A stretch of 7,761 nucleotides of DNA from Bacillota bacterium (GCA_023418835.1 JAEZYW010000132.1:1-7761), one strand, 5' to 3'; numbered from the stretch's first letter, positions 1-6,157 are shown. The notes: a model not told the origin generated them from the letters alone. Program-made: numbers and translations.

Positions 1-434
1 ATAATCAAAGTTAGGATTACTCGCAAAGCTATTAATATGTAAGTCCTCATTTTATAAGTATCTTGACTTAAAGTCATATCTTCTAAATTTAGATAAAACA
101 CTTGATTATACCTTTTATAGGAATTTGGATATTCTATTTTTTGAGATTCTCCTCCAGTTTCTATAATTAAATACTCATCAACAACGGTCTTAGGAGAATA
201 GCCTAAATTGTAAAGTCTAAAATATTCTTCCCACCATTTACTGTTTCTTTGAAGCTCACCTTCACTGATTGTGCCATCTTCATAAACTATAAATGCCGTA
301 ATTTTTAAATCTTCTGGGAGGTTTGTTCCTACAATCGTAATTCTAGGAGGCTCTGCGGCATTGGCTTGGGAAACAGTGGGTACAAGTATTAATAATACTA
401 AAATTAAAATCCAAAATTTTGTTTTTGATTTCAT
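1..434 (-). CDS. Secreted/membrane-anchored protein of unknown function (3' part missing)
   Basis: An open frame reads from ATG at 434 leftwards off the window, giving 144 complete codons with no stop. The start is supported by AGGAGG seven bases or so upstream. Residues 1-27 form a signal peptide: lysines, then a leucine/isoleucine/valine core, ending near SQANA-AEPP. Residues 28-125 form a soluble, beta-strand-like extracytoplasmic region with several aromatics (KWWEEYFRLY). Residues 132-144 (YILIALRVILTLI) begin a membrane helix that continues outside the window. From memory this resembles a conserved Firmicutes family in which an exported domain precedes an RVxLTLxIE-type membrane segment; no function is known to me. 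It has its own promoter and lies downstream of, but is separated by a terminator from, the tRNA gene. Coding status is confident; function is unknown. Confidence 0.82.
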   Translation of the reverse strand, partial: MKSKTKFWILILVLLILVPTVSQANAAEPPRITIVGTNLPEDLKITAFIVYEDGTISEGELQRNSKWWEEYFRLYNLGYSPKTVVDEYLIIETGGESQKIEYPNSYKRYNQVFYLNLEDMTLSQDTYKMRTYILIALRVILTLI

Positions 435-443
435 TTCTGTCCT

Positions 444-462
444 CCTTAATAGAATATTAAGG
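444..462. promoter_or_regulatory. Perfect palindrome over transcription start/RBS of the 434 gene (operator-like)
   Basis: CCTTAATA-TTC-TATTAAGG is a perfect 8-bp inverted repeat with a 3-base centre. It begins two bases downstream of the -10 hexamer and its proximal arm shares AAGG with the AGGAGG ribosome binding site. The predicted start (near 458) falls inside it, so an operator at the promoter is more likely than a full RNA hairpin. If transcription begins a few bases earlier, the hairpin would mask the ribosome binding site. The binding protein is not identifiable. Confidence 0.45.
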
Positions 463-464
463 AT

Positions 465-473
465 ATTATAACA
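465..473 (-). promoter_or_regulatory. Extended -10 promoter for the 434 gene
   Basis: Minus strand reads TGT-TATAAT: a perfect -10 hexamer at 465-470 with the TGn extension at 471-473. At 17-bp spacing the -35 position is GAACGC (488-493), a poor match that lies in the stem of the tRNA terminator, so the promoter appears to depend on the extended -10. The predicted leader is about 24 nt. Confidence 0.6.
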
Positions 474-476
474 TAT

Positions 477-523
477 AAAATAAAAAGGCGTTCTCACTGC
501 ACGAAGCTAATAAAAACGCCTTT
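477..523 (-). terminator. Intrinsic terminator of tRNA-Leu
   Basis: Arms AAAGGCGTT (515-523 on the plus strand as aacgccttt) and AACGCCTTT (484-492) form a perfect 9-bp stem with a 22-nt loop, followed in the transcript by UUUUUAUUUU. It starts five bases after the encoded CCA of the tRNA, so it ends the tRNA transcript. Confidence 0.82.
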
Positions 524-527
524 CAGA

Positions 528-611
528 TGGTGCGGGAAAGAGGACTTGAACCCCCACGTCAATGACACTAGATCCTAAGTCTAGCGCGTCTGCCAATTCC
601 GCCATTCCCGC
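528..611 (-). tRNA. tRNA-Leu (anticodon UAG)
   Basis: An 84-nt class II tRNA with CCA encoded at 528-530. The acceptor stem is GCGGGAA with TTCCCGC (7 bp). The anticodon stem CTAGA/TCTAG encloses the loop CTTAGGA, which gives anticodon TAG (575-577) and reads CUN leucine codons, chiefly CUA. The long variable arm (GTC-ATT-GAC) is typical of leucine tRNAs. The T arm has stem GGGGG/CCTCT with two G-U pairs and loop TTCAAGT. It is transcribed alone: a consensus promoter lies just upstream and an intrinsic terminator just downstream. Confidence 0.97.
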
Positions 612-624
612 AGCGAACTTTTTT

Positions 625-653
625 ATAATAACAAAATTACTTTCTTTTGTCAA
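625..653 (-). promoter_or_regulatory. Consensus promoter for tRNA-Leu
   Basis: Minus strand shows TTGACA (648-653), exactly 17 bases, then TATTAT (625-630). Thirteen bases separate the -10 from the first tRNA nucleotide, leaving a 5' leader of about 6 nt for RNase P. This is the closest match to the vegetative sigma consensus in the window, as expected for a stable RNA. Confidence 0.88.
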
Positions 654-692
654 ATATTTTATACACTTTTTTTACATTTATTTTACAAGGGT

Positions 693-728
693 TTATAAAA
701 AGCATATCCGTATAAATGAATATGCTTT
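693..728 (-). terminator. Intrinsic terminator of the NlpC/P60 gene
   Basis: AAAGCATAT (720-728) pairs perfectly with ATATGCTTT (699-707), 9 bp with a 12-nt loop, followed by UUUUUAU in the transcript. It begins 10 bases after the TAG stop of the 738-2099 gene and lies upstream of the tRNA promoter, separating the two units. Confidence 0.78.
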
Positions 729-737
729 ACATTCTTT

Positions 738-2099
738 CTATTTACTAACTGCTAAGGCGTTTTCGTTAAACAAGTCTTTTAAAACTTCTTTTGCTTTCAT
801 ATTTCTATATCCATCTGGATCTAGTAATCCCGAATTATCGTCATTCCAAGAAAACTTCCCGTGGAGTGAACTGGATAGTCCAGTATATCTGCTATAAGGA
901 TAAAAAGTTACATTATATCTTTCGCTCCACGCCGGATAGTATTTAGCCATATACTCTTTTGCCAGTTTCATAGCTTCGCAATTAGAATTAGATCCTATCG
1001 CCCCAATTTGAACCCCGCCCCCAGGACTTCCCTTCTTACTCTTAGTTGGAGAAGAATGAAGAATTACAATACTTCCATCGTCACAAACTCCTAGAGTTGT
1101 CCAAACGTGTCCTTTCATTGAAAATATGTCTCCTGGTTTAAAATCAGCACTTGTAAATTTTCTGCTCCGAGTTCCCATACCAAAATCATCTGCATAAGAT
1201 TTTGCCATGTTGTTTGCCCTTATTACAAATCCTGATTTGCCACTTTCTGTATTCATGGTGTTGTAAACAGCCCATCCAATATAACCAGAACAATCTATTC
1301 CGGCGTGATTGTACTGATTGTACTTTTTATGGGGATAAAAACTCTTGGACAAGCTTTTATTGTTTCTGTAAGTAAATGTCTCATCTTCTGATTGAAAAAA
1401 ATCTAACCAAGACTGAGATAATCCAATGGTTCTAGATTCCTTGCTAGACCCATCATCTGTCCAATTCCACGCTCCCCCGTAAATATAAAGGGCTGTTCCC
1501 ACTGGTTCTAGAGAGGTTTGAAGGAAATTTTTAATTGTTCTAACTCCCGGGCTTCCTTTTACCGGCGGAGTGTAGCTATCTCCTACAAATGTAGTGTAAA
1601 TCGTATAGGGGTATTCGCCGTAAACTTTAACGGTATTTCCAATTTTTATTTCTGTCGCCTTAACCACAGCTCCCCCAGCTGGTCTCGTTATAGAATAAAT
1701 TCCAGTGTCGTCTGTCAGTTCAAAAAAGACGTCATTGACACCTACATAGTTATCTACAAAGCTATTTATCTTCCCAACTACTATCGGTTCCGAGGAAACT
1801 ACTTCTTTTACAATGTTTTTTTCATCCAACTTGATGTCGAATACATATCCTTCGTCCAAAATGTTTTGAAGTTCGTAATTTCCCACTTTAGAAACTTTAT
1901 AGTTTTCTTCTTTTCCATTTATTGAAAATCTATGTATAAAATTGTCCTTATTTTTGAAATCCACTTTGTTATAATCCTTGATTCCTAAATAGACTACATT
2001 TTTTAATTCAGTTAGATTAGACTCAGCTTTTGCCTCCAAAGGACTTAATAAAATCCCCAAGGAAAGAATCAAACAAAGTACAGTAATAAACTTTTTCAT
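738..2099 (-). CDS. Secreted NlpC/P60-type cysteine peptidase, probable cell-wall hydrolase
   Basis: A 453-residue exported protein. Residues 1-25 are a signal peptide (MKK, hydrophobic core, AKA before ES). Residues about 102-162 look like a small OB-like beta domain (GKINSF ... FFELTDDTGIYSI ... VKVYGE). The NlpC/P60-like domain follows from about residue 195: Cys270 in DCSGY, His331 in GHVWTTLG and His348 in ILHSSP are the expected catalytic Cys-His-His set. FKPGDIFSMKGHV is the usual PGD-GHV arrangement. Such enzymes cleave peptide cross-links or stems of peptidoglycan outside the cell; the exact bond is not predictable, and a non-wall amidase role is possible. I chose ATG at 2099 because GGAG sits 6 bases upstream; in-frame GTG 2111 and ATG 2105 lack a placed ribosome binding site. 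Single-gene unit with its own promoter and terminator. Confidence 0.85.
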   Translation of the reverse strand: MKKFITVLCLILSLGILLSPLEAKAESNLTELKNVVYLGIKDYNKVDFKNKDNFIHRFSINGKEENYKVSKVGNYELQNILDEGYVFDIKLDEKNIVKEVVSSEPIVVGKINSFVDNYVGVNDVFFELTDDTGIYSITRPAGGAVVKATEIKIGNTVKVYGEYPYTIYTTFVGDSYTPPVKGSPGVRTIKNFLQTSLEPVGTALYIYGGAWNWTDDGSSKESRTIGLSQSWLDFFQSEDETFTYRNNKSLSKSFYPHKKYNQYNHAGIDCSGYIGWAVYNTMNTESGKSGFVIRANNMAKSYADDFGMGTRSRKFTSADFKPGDIFSMKGHVWTTLGVCDDGSIVILHSSPTKSKKGSPGGGVQIGAIGSNSNCEAMKLAKEYMAKYYPAWSERYNVTFYPYSRYTGLSSSLHGKFSWNDDNSGLLDPDGYRNMKAKEVLKDLFNENALAVSK

Positions 2100-2133
2100 A
2101 ATCATCTCCACACTTTTATTTTGTCACAATTTA

Positions 2134-2142
2134 ATAATACCA
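2134..2142 (-). promoter_or_regulatory. Extended -10 promoter for the NlpC/P60 gene
   Basis: Minus strand TGG-TATTAT (TGn at 2140-2142, -10 at 2134-2139). No good -35 occurs at 16-18 bp in the AT-rich upstream DNA. The predicted leader is about 28 nt. It lies between the terminator of the GGT-family gene and the start codon, so the gene is independently transcribed. Confidence 0.55.
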
Positions 2143-2162
2143 CATTTTAAATTTTATATATT

Positions 2163-2191
2163 ACAAAAAGAGGAGGATTTTCCCCCTCTTT
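2163..2191 (-). terminator. Strong intrinsic terminator of the transporter-GGT operon
   Basis: In the minus-strand transcript AAAGAGGGGG and TCCTCCTCTTT form a 10-bp stem (one G-U pair) over a 5-nt AAAAT loop at 2167-2191, followed by a U run. It lies 5 bases after the stop codon of the GGT-family gene. Confidence 0.9.
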
Positions 2192-2196
2192 AAGAT

Positions 2197-3804
2197 TTAA
2201 TAAGTTGCAATATATCCGTCGGTTCTCTTTTCAGTTCCCCCAACTAAAACCCCAGTTTCTTCATCTCTAACAATGACTTGGCCCCTACCCATATGATATG
2301 GATCTGGTTGAACGATTATATCATGTCCCATTCTTTGTAATTGTCTGATAAGGTGGTTTGGAGTATCTTGTTCAACTTCTACCTTTTTTCCTCCTACCCA
2401 TTGCCACCTTGGAGCATCTAATGCGGCTTGAGGGTTTAGTCCAAAGTCAATCATATTCATAGCAACTTGGACATGGGCTTGGGGTTGCATAAATCCACCC
2501 ATTATTCCAAAAGCAGAAACAGCTTTGTCGTCTTTTGTAATGAAAGCTGGAATTATTGTATGGTAAGGTCTCATGCCACCTTCTACACAGTTAGAATGAC
2601 CTTCTCTAAAAGAGAAATTTTCTGCTCTATCGTTTAATGCGATACCAGTTCCTGGAATTACAATACCAGAACCAAATCCCCTGTAATTAGATTGGATCAT
2701 AGAAACCATATTTCCATCTTTGTCGGCAGCAGCAAAATAAACTGTTCCGCTGTAAGATGGGTCTCCAATTTGAGGATCCATAGCTTCTTTCGTTATCAAA
2801 TTTCTCCTATCTTCTGCGTATTTTTCGCTCAAAAGTTGTTCTACAGTAACGGTCATTCTCTTTGGTTCGGCTACATATTCTTCTGTGTCTTTCATGCTCA
2901 TTTTCATAGCTTCAATTTGTTTATGCAAAGTATCTGCAGTTTCTCTATTGTCAAACTCATATCCCTTTAGAATATTTAAAGCCATCAAAACTGTAATCCC
3001 GTGTCCATTGGGAGGAATTTCCCAAACGTCGTATCCTCTGTAATTTACACTAATTGGATCTACCCACTCAGCTTCAAAGTTAGCCAAATCTTCTTTTGTC
3101 ATAAAGCCGTCGTGTTTTTGAATAAAATCTACAATCTTTTCTGCTAATTCGCCCTCATAAAAATCTCTAGATTTTGTCTTGGCAATGGTTTCTAAAGTCC
3201 TGGCTTGGTCTTCACATTTAAAAACTTCTCCAGCTTCATAGGGTCTTCCCTTATCTGCAAAAGTATCAAACCAAGGTTTAAATTGTTCGTGTTCAAATTT
3301 AGAATACGTATCGAAAGCTTCTTTCCAAAGTCTTGCAACATTAGGTTGAACCACATAACCATTTCTTGCATAATCAATTGCCGGTTGTAAAACTTCTTCA
3401 AAAGAAAGGACACCAAATTTTTCGTGAATTGCAGCCCACCCTGCAGGAGCTCCTGGAACGTTTATAGGTTCAACTCCGTGTGAAGGAATCTTATCATGTT
3501 TTCTTTCCTTTAAAATCTCATAACACAAAGCCTTTGGAGATGGACCAGATCCGTTAAATCCATACAGTTTTCCATCCATATGAATTAAAGCAAAATTGTC
3601 TGCTCCAATTCCATTTCCAGTAGGTTCTACGATTGGAAGGGCTGCTGCCATTGCAATTATTGCATCTACAGCATTCCCTCCTTTTTTTAATATATCCAAT
3701 CCTACAGCAGATGCCTGAGGATTTCCTGATGCACACATTCCGTTATTACTAAAAATTACATTTCTCTTAGAATTGTAAGGATAATCTTGAACGTCAAATT
3801 TCAT
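2197..3804 (-). CDS. Gamma-glutamyltransferase-family Ntn hydrolase, YwrD-like, cytoplasmic
   Basis: A 535-residue protein covering the full family length. There is no signal peptide, so it acts in the cytoplasm like B. subtilis YwrD rather than secreted GGTs. N-terminal landmarks are GGNAVDA (42-48), EPTGNGIGADNF (60-71) and NVPGAPAGW (115-123). The maturation site is SGTVYF: self-cleavage before Thr354 would give chains of about 353 and 182 residues, with Thr354 as nucleophile. MGG (435-437) matches the oxyanion-loop glycines. The family cleaves or transfers gamma-glutamyl groups, for example from glutathione. The Arg that holds the glutamate carboxylate in E. coli GGT (FREMAP) is Asn84 here (FNGSGP), and other pocket residues also differ, so the substrate may not be glutathione. 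The start is supported by AGAGGTG. It is 14 bases downstream of the transporter gene and is its operon partner. Family call is secure; substrate is unknown. Confidence 0.92.
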   Translation of the reverse strand: MKFDVQDYPYNSKRNVIFSNNGMCASGNPQASAVGLDILKKGGNAVDAIIAMAAALPIVEPTGNGIGADNFALIHMDGKLYGFNGSGPSPKALCYEILKERKHDKIPSHGVEPINVPGAPAGWAAIHEKFGVLSFEEVLQPAIDYARNGYVVQPNVARLWKEAFDTYSKFEHEQFKPWFDTFADKGRPYEAGEVFKCEDQARTLETIAKTKSRDFYEGELAEKIVDFIQKHDGFMTKEDLANFEAEWVDPISVNYRGYDVWEIPPNGHGITVLMALNILKGYEFDNRETADTLHKQIEAMKMSMKDTEEYVAEPKRMTVTVEQLLSEKYAEDRRNLITKEAMDPQIGDPSYSGTVYFAAADKDGNMVSMIQSNYRGFGSGIVIPGTGIALNDRAENFSFREGHSNCVEGGMRPYHTIIPAFITKDDKAVSAFGIMGGFMQPQAHVQVAMNMIDFGLNPQAALDAPRWQWVGGKKVEVEQDTPNHLIRQLQRMGHDIIVQPDPYHMGRGQVIVRDEETGVLVGGTEKRTDGYIATY

Positions 3805-3818
3805 ATTTCACCTCTTAA

Positions 3819-4982
3819 TTATAACAAGCCTTCGAAGATACCCGCCATTAAAATTGAAAGGGTTGTAACAGTAGCAAGCCCTGCTACTACATACTTCGGC
3901 GTTATAGCTTCTATTATTATTTCCTTTTCTTCTTCCGTCTCAGCAACTGCCACTGCAATTTCGTTAGCGATCAAATAGGTTGCAGGGAAACCAAGCAACT
4001 GTGCAACACTTATACCGAGAGCTAGGTTTTTAGAACCCACAACTTTCCACAAAGGAAGTATTGAAAATGCCACATAAAGTACAATCATTGTCGCTGCAAA
4101 AAGCGCGGCAATTTGTAATGTTAAACTTCCTAATTCTTCTAAGCTAATGTTAGCCAAAGAAGGAATGATACTAGCAAAGGCTGCCATGTTTAACAAACCA
4201 GAAGCTTTGGCTTCGTCCATGATTCTTGGCGGAACTAAACCTAGTTGACTTAACAACGCTCCCAATAACAATGCCCATATTGACATGCTTATTCCTGTAA
4301 TTTGTTGAATGACAGAAGCTATATATGCAAAAAATCCTGTGATTGCCAAATTTGTAAAATTGCCAAAATACTTTTTGTTTCTCTCATAGAAAGTATCCAA
4401 CTTTGGAGAAATTATCTCTTCAGCCTTTCCTTCTGCAACAGCAATCTTCTTAGCCCTGAAATCTTTTACGATAGATTCAGCTTCCTTTGTTCCAAAAAAA
4501 GATGCAAAAGGAGTTCCACAGAATTTCTGAACGGCATAAACTATCGTTCCCATTGCAGCTGCTAAAGCAAAACCTTTAGTTTCTGCTGCTTGTACCATGA
4601 TTTGAGTTGCTATTATCCCACCATTTAAGATTGGTATACTAACGATAGCAGACTCTCTACCGATTATTGGGATAACTATAAGAGCACCTATGATTACTAC
4701 CACCATAGACATAACAGAAGTTACTAAAGTCCTCCACTCTCTCAATAACTGTCTCATGTTAATCATTGTTCCCATATGGAAAACAATAAATCCAGTACAC
4801 CATCTTCCGATTTGAGTAAGTCCACCTTGCTCAATAATGTCTGGAGGCAAAACCCCTGACATAAAACCGATTAGGAATAGAAGCATTACAACAAAAACAG
4901 ATGATAACTTAGCCTTAGTTAAAACTCCAAGGAAATCTCCGATTCCAAAAATCGCCAATACAATAAATAAATACAAATACAT
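3819..4982 (-). CDS. Polytopic membrane transporter with internal two-fold repeat, substrate unknown
   Basis: A 387-residue integral membrane protein with about 10-12 hydrophobic segments, split by a charged cytoplasmic-type loop at 163-207. The halves resemble each other. GFMSGV-LPPDIIEQGG (39-54) parallels GALLSQLGLVPPRIMDEAKA (241-260). Further on, ATQIMVQAAETK (125-136) parallels ANEIAVAVAETE (339-350). Such repeats are typical of secondary transporters, including GltS-type folds, in which the halves sit in opposite orientation. I cannot assign a named family securely. GGIIATQ and GTPFASFFG are possible substrate- or ion-site segments. It is the first gene of a two-gene operon with the GGT-family enzyme, so it probably imports that enzyme's substrate (or exports a product); this is inferred from context. 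The start ATG 4982 follows a GGGGGG ribosome binding site and lies about 25 nt after the predicted transcription start. Confidence 0.82.
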   Translation of the reverse strand: MYLYLFIVLAIFGIGDFLGVLTKAKLSSVFVVMLLFLIGFMSGVLPPDIIEQGGLTQIGRWCTGFIVFHMGTMINMRQLLREWRTLVTSVMSMVVVIIGALIVIPIIGRESAIVSIPILNGGIIATQIMVQAAETKGFALAAAMGTIVYAVQKFCGTPFASFFGTKEAESIVKDFRAKKIAVAEGKAEEIISPKLDTFYERNKKYFGNFTNLAITGFFAYIASVIQQITGISMSIWALLLGALLSQLGLVPPRIMDEAKASGLLNMAAFASIIPSLANISLEELGSLTLQIAALFAATMIVLYVAFSILPLWKVVGSKNLALGISVAQLLGFPATYLIANEIAVAVAETEEEKEIIIEAITPKYVVAGLATVTTLSILMAGIFEGLL

Positions 4983-5013
4983 ATAATTCCCCCCTTAATT
5001 GTAAATTGTTTAA

Positions 5014-5042
5014 ACTATACCACTTTTGTTAACTGATTTCAA
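5014..5042 (-). promoter_or_regulatory. Promoter of the transporter-GGT operon
   Basis: Minus strand TTGAAA (5037-5042), 17 bases, TATAGT (5014-5019), with TGG directly upstream of the -10. This is one mismatch from consensus in each hexamer plus an extended -10. The predicted leader is about 25 nt, too short for a riboswitch. Confidence 0.8.
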
Positions 5043-5056
5043 TGGATTAAGAAAAT

Positions 5057-5085
5057 TTTAGTGATATTTAGTGAACCATTTACTA
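5057..5085. promoter_or_regulatory. Three phased TAGTGA-like half-sites in the divergent promoter region
   Basis: TTTAGTGA occurs twice in direct orientation (5057-5064 and 5067-5074), 10 bp apart. The second copy also forms a near-perfect inverted repeat with the next site: TAGTGAA-CCA-TTTACTA (5069-5085, one mismatch). Half-sites therefore start at 5059, 5069 and 5079, one helical turn each. The block touches the putative -35 of the plus-strand gene and ends 15 bp from the -35 of the minus-strand operon. It looks like a regulator-binding site; chance is possible in AT-rich DNA. Confidence 0.4.
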
Positions 5086-5115
5086 TTACAAATAAGCATA
5101 TTTATTTGATATAAT
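5086..5115 (+). promoter_or_regulatory. Promoter for the 5132 gene
   Basis: TATAAT at 5110-5115 is a perfect -10 with a TGA extension (5107-5109). TTACAA at 5086-5091, at 18-bp spacing, is a moderate -35. The predicted start near 5122 falls at the ribosome binding site (GAGGTG), leaving a leader of about 10 nt, which is unusually short, so the real start may lie elsewhere. Confidence 0.5.
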
Positions 5116-5131
5116 ATTAATGAGGTGAACT

Positions 5132-6073
5132 ATGATACTGAATATATTAAACATTTTTGCCATTTTAACGACAATTTATGTAATAAAATTGGGATCGGAT
5201 TACAATAAGGTCAACACAGGAGAAAATACAATAGAGAGGCTTCATCCTGGAGAAATTAATTATCTTTACAAAGACATTAACTACTTAAATAGAGGAATTG
5301 TGGTGACTCTTTTGGAGCTTATGAGAAGGGGAAAAATCTCAATCGAAAAATATACCAGAGATTCTAGAAATAAAACCTTAGAAGACTTTGTCATAGAATA
5401 CAAATTTACCCTCATCGATACCACTGATTTAAAGGAACACGAAAGAGAATTTTTAAGAAATATTTTTATAGATAAAGAAGTAGTCACTACAGATGAACTT
5501 ACCCAAAGGGCAATTGATGGGAGCGACTTTTTAAGAGCCCAAGGCAACTGGAGCAAAGCTATAGACGAAGAACTTGCCAGACTAAATTTATATGGAAAAG
5601 GAAAGAATAGAGAAATTTCTAATGCAATAAAGGTTTTAGGCCTAGCAATAGTAATACTTGGAATTTACTCTCTAATCCGCCAAAATCTTTTAGGACTTGT
5701 AAGCATAGGAGCTTCCCTTCCAGTATTTTTAATTGGAATAAATATGGGAATGGAAAAATCCTCTAAAGGCAGATCCCTATTAAATCATTATGCTCATATG
5801 GAAGAATTAGCAAAACAAGGAAAAATAAAAGATAACCTTAGCGAACAACAACTTCTAGAACTGTTGGCTCTGACGGTAACTATGAAATACTTCTTACCAA
5901 TCTATGAAAATTCTAATAAATATGAAACCATTGACTTAGTAGTAAACTCGATAAATGAATATGGCGGCTCAGTCTTTGACGATGCAATACTACGCGGATT
6001 TATGGGATTTACTGCAAAAACCAGAGACGACACCTTGGATACTAATAGAATAGACTATAGATTGTTTAAATAG
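5132..6073 (+). CDS. DUF2207 C-terminal-like membrane protein, function unknown
   Basis: A 313-residue protein. A membrane helix spans residues 2-19. A cytoplasmic domain follows: HPGEINYLYKD (38-48) then VVTLLELMRRGKISIEKY (57-74), which matches the small winged-helix-like unit of DUF2207 proteins (PAE-YLxxx ... ATLLDLxRRGYLxIEE). Then come a helical region (100-155), two membrane helices (163-181 and 185-205), and a second soluble part with RSLLNHYAHMEELAKQG (214-230) and LLELLALTVTMKYF (241-254), again matching the DUF2207 C-terminal pattern. The exported beta domain that precedes this region in full DUF2207 proteins is absent. ATG 5132 follows GAGGTGA at suitable spacing. The gene is transcribed alone, divergent from the transporter operon and convergent with the dehydratase operon. 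The family call comes from remembered patterns; the biological role is unknown. Confidence 0.8.
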   Translation: MILNILNIFAILTTIYVIKLGSDYNKVNTGENTIERLHPGEINYLYKDINYLNRGIVVTLLELMRRGKISIEKYTRDSRNKTLEDFVIEYKFTLIDTTDLKEHEREFLRNIFIDKEVVTTDELTQRAIDGSDFLRAQGNWSKAIDEELARLNLYGKGKNREISNAIKVLGLAIVILGIYSLIRQNLLGLVSIGASLPVFLIGINMGMEKSSKGRSLLNHYAHMEELAKQGKIKDNLSEQQLLELLALTVTMKYFLPIYENSNKYETIDLVVNSINEYGGSVFDDAILRGFMGFTAKTRDDTLDTNRIDYRLFK

Positions 6074-6096
6074 TATTGTTGAGAAAGCAATTGAAA

Positions 6097-6148
6097 GTAA
6101 AAAAATATATCGGCTTATCGCTTGATAAACCGATATATTTTTATTTTA
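6097..6148. terminator. Bidirectional intrinsic terminator
   Basis: Arms 6101-6113 and 6130-6142 pair perfectly (13 bp). One mismatch (6114/6129) is followed by 5 more base pairs (6115-6119 with 6124-6128) around the 4-base loop GCTT. Both flanks supply U runs: TTTTTATTTT on the plus strand and TTTTTTTAC on the minus strand. It lies between the ends of two converging genes and can serve both. Confidence 0.9.
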
Positions 6149-6157
6149 TAAGATTAA

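Noticed and set aside
562..897. Plus-strand open frame of 111 codons
   Set aside because: It crosses the tRNA-Leu gene, its promoter and a terminator, then runs antisense to the NlpC/P60 gene; no ribosome binding site and low-complexity hydrophobic content.
1518..1925. Plus-strand open frame of 135 codons
   Set aside because: Antisense to the exported peptidase gene, which has clear family motifs in that span; no placed ribosome binding site.
2100..2111. GTG 2111 or ATG 2105 as start of the NlpC/P60 gene
   Set aside because: The only good ribosome binding site (GGAG) lies within this stretch and is correctly spaced for ATG 2099, where a typical MKK signal peptide begins.
3192..3416. Minus-strand 74-codon frame inside the GGT-family gene, and similar small frames at 3554-3736 and 5281-5556
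   Set aside because: They overlap well-supported genes in other frames or on the other strand and show no family motifs; shadows.
3818..3826. TGT-TATAAT over the stop codon of the transporter gene as an internal promoter for the GGT-family gene
   Set aside because: The predicted start would fall on the ribosome binding site, there is no -35, and the two genes are otherwise tightly linked as an operon. Cannot be excluded without 5'-end mapping.
4983..5013. Riboswitch or attenuator ahead of the transporter-GGT operon
   Set aside because: The predicted leader is only about 25 nt and contains no stable hairpin.
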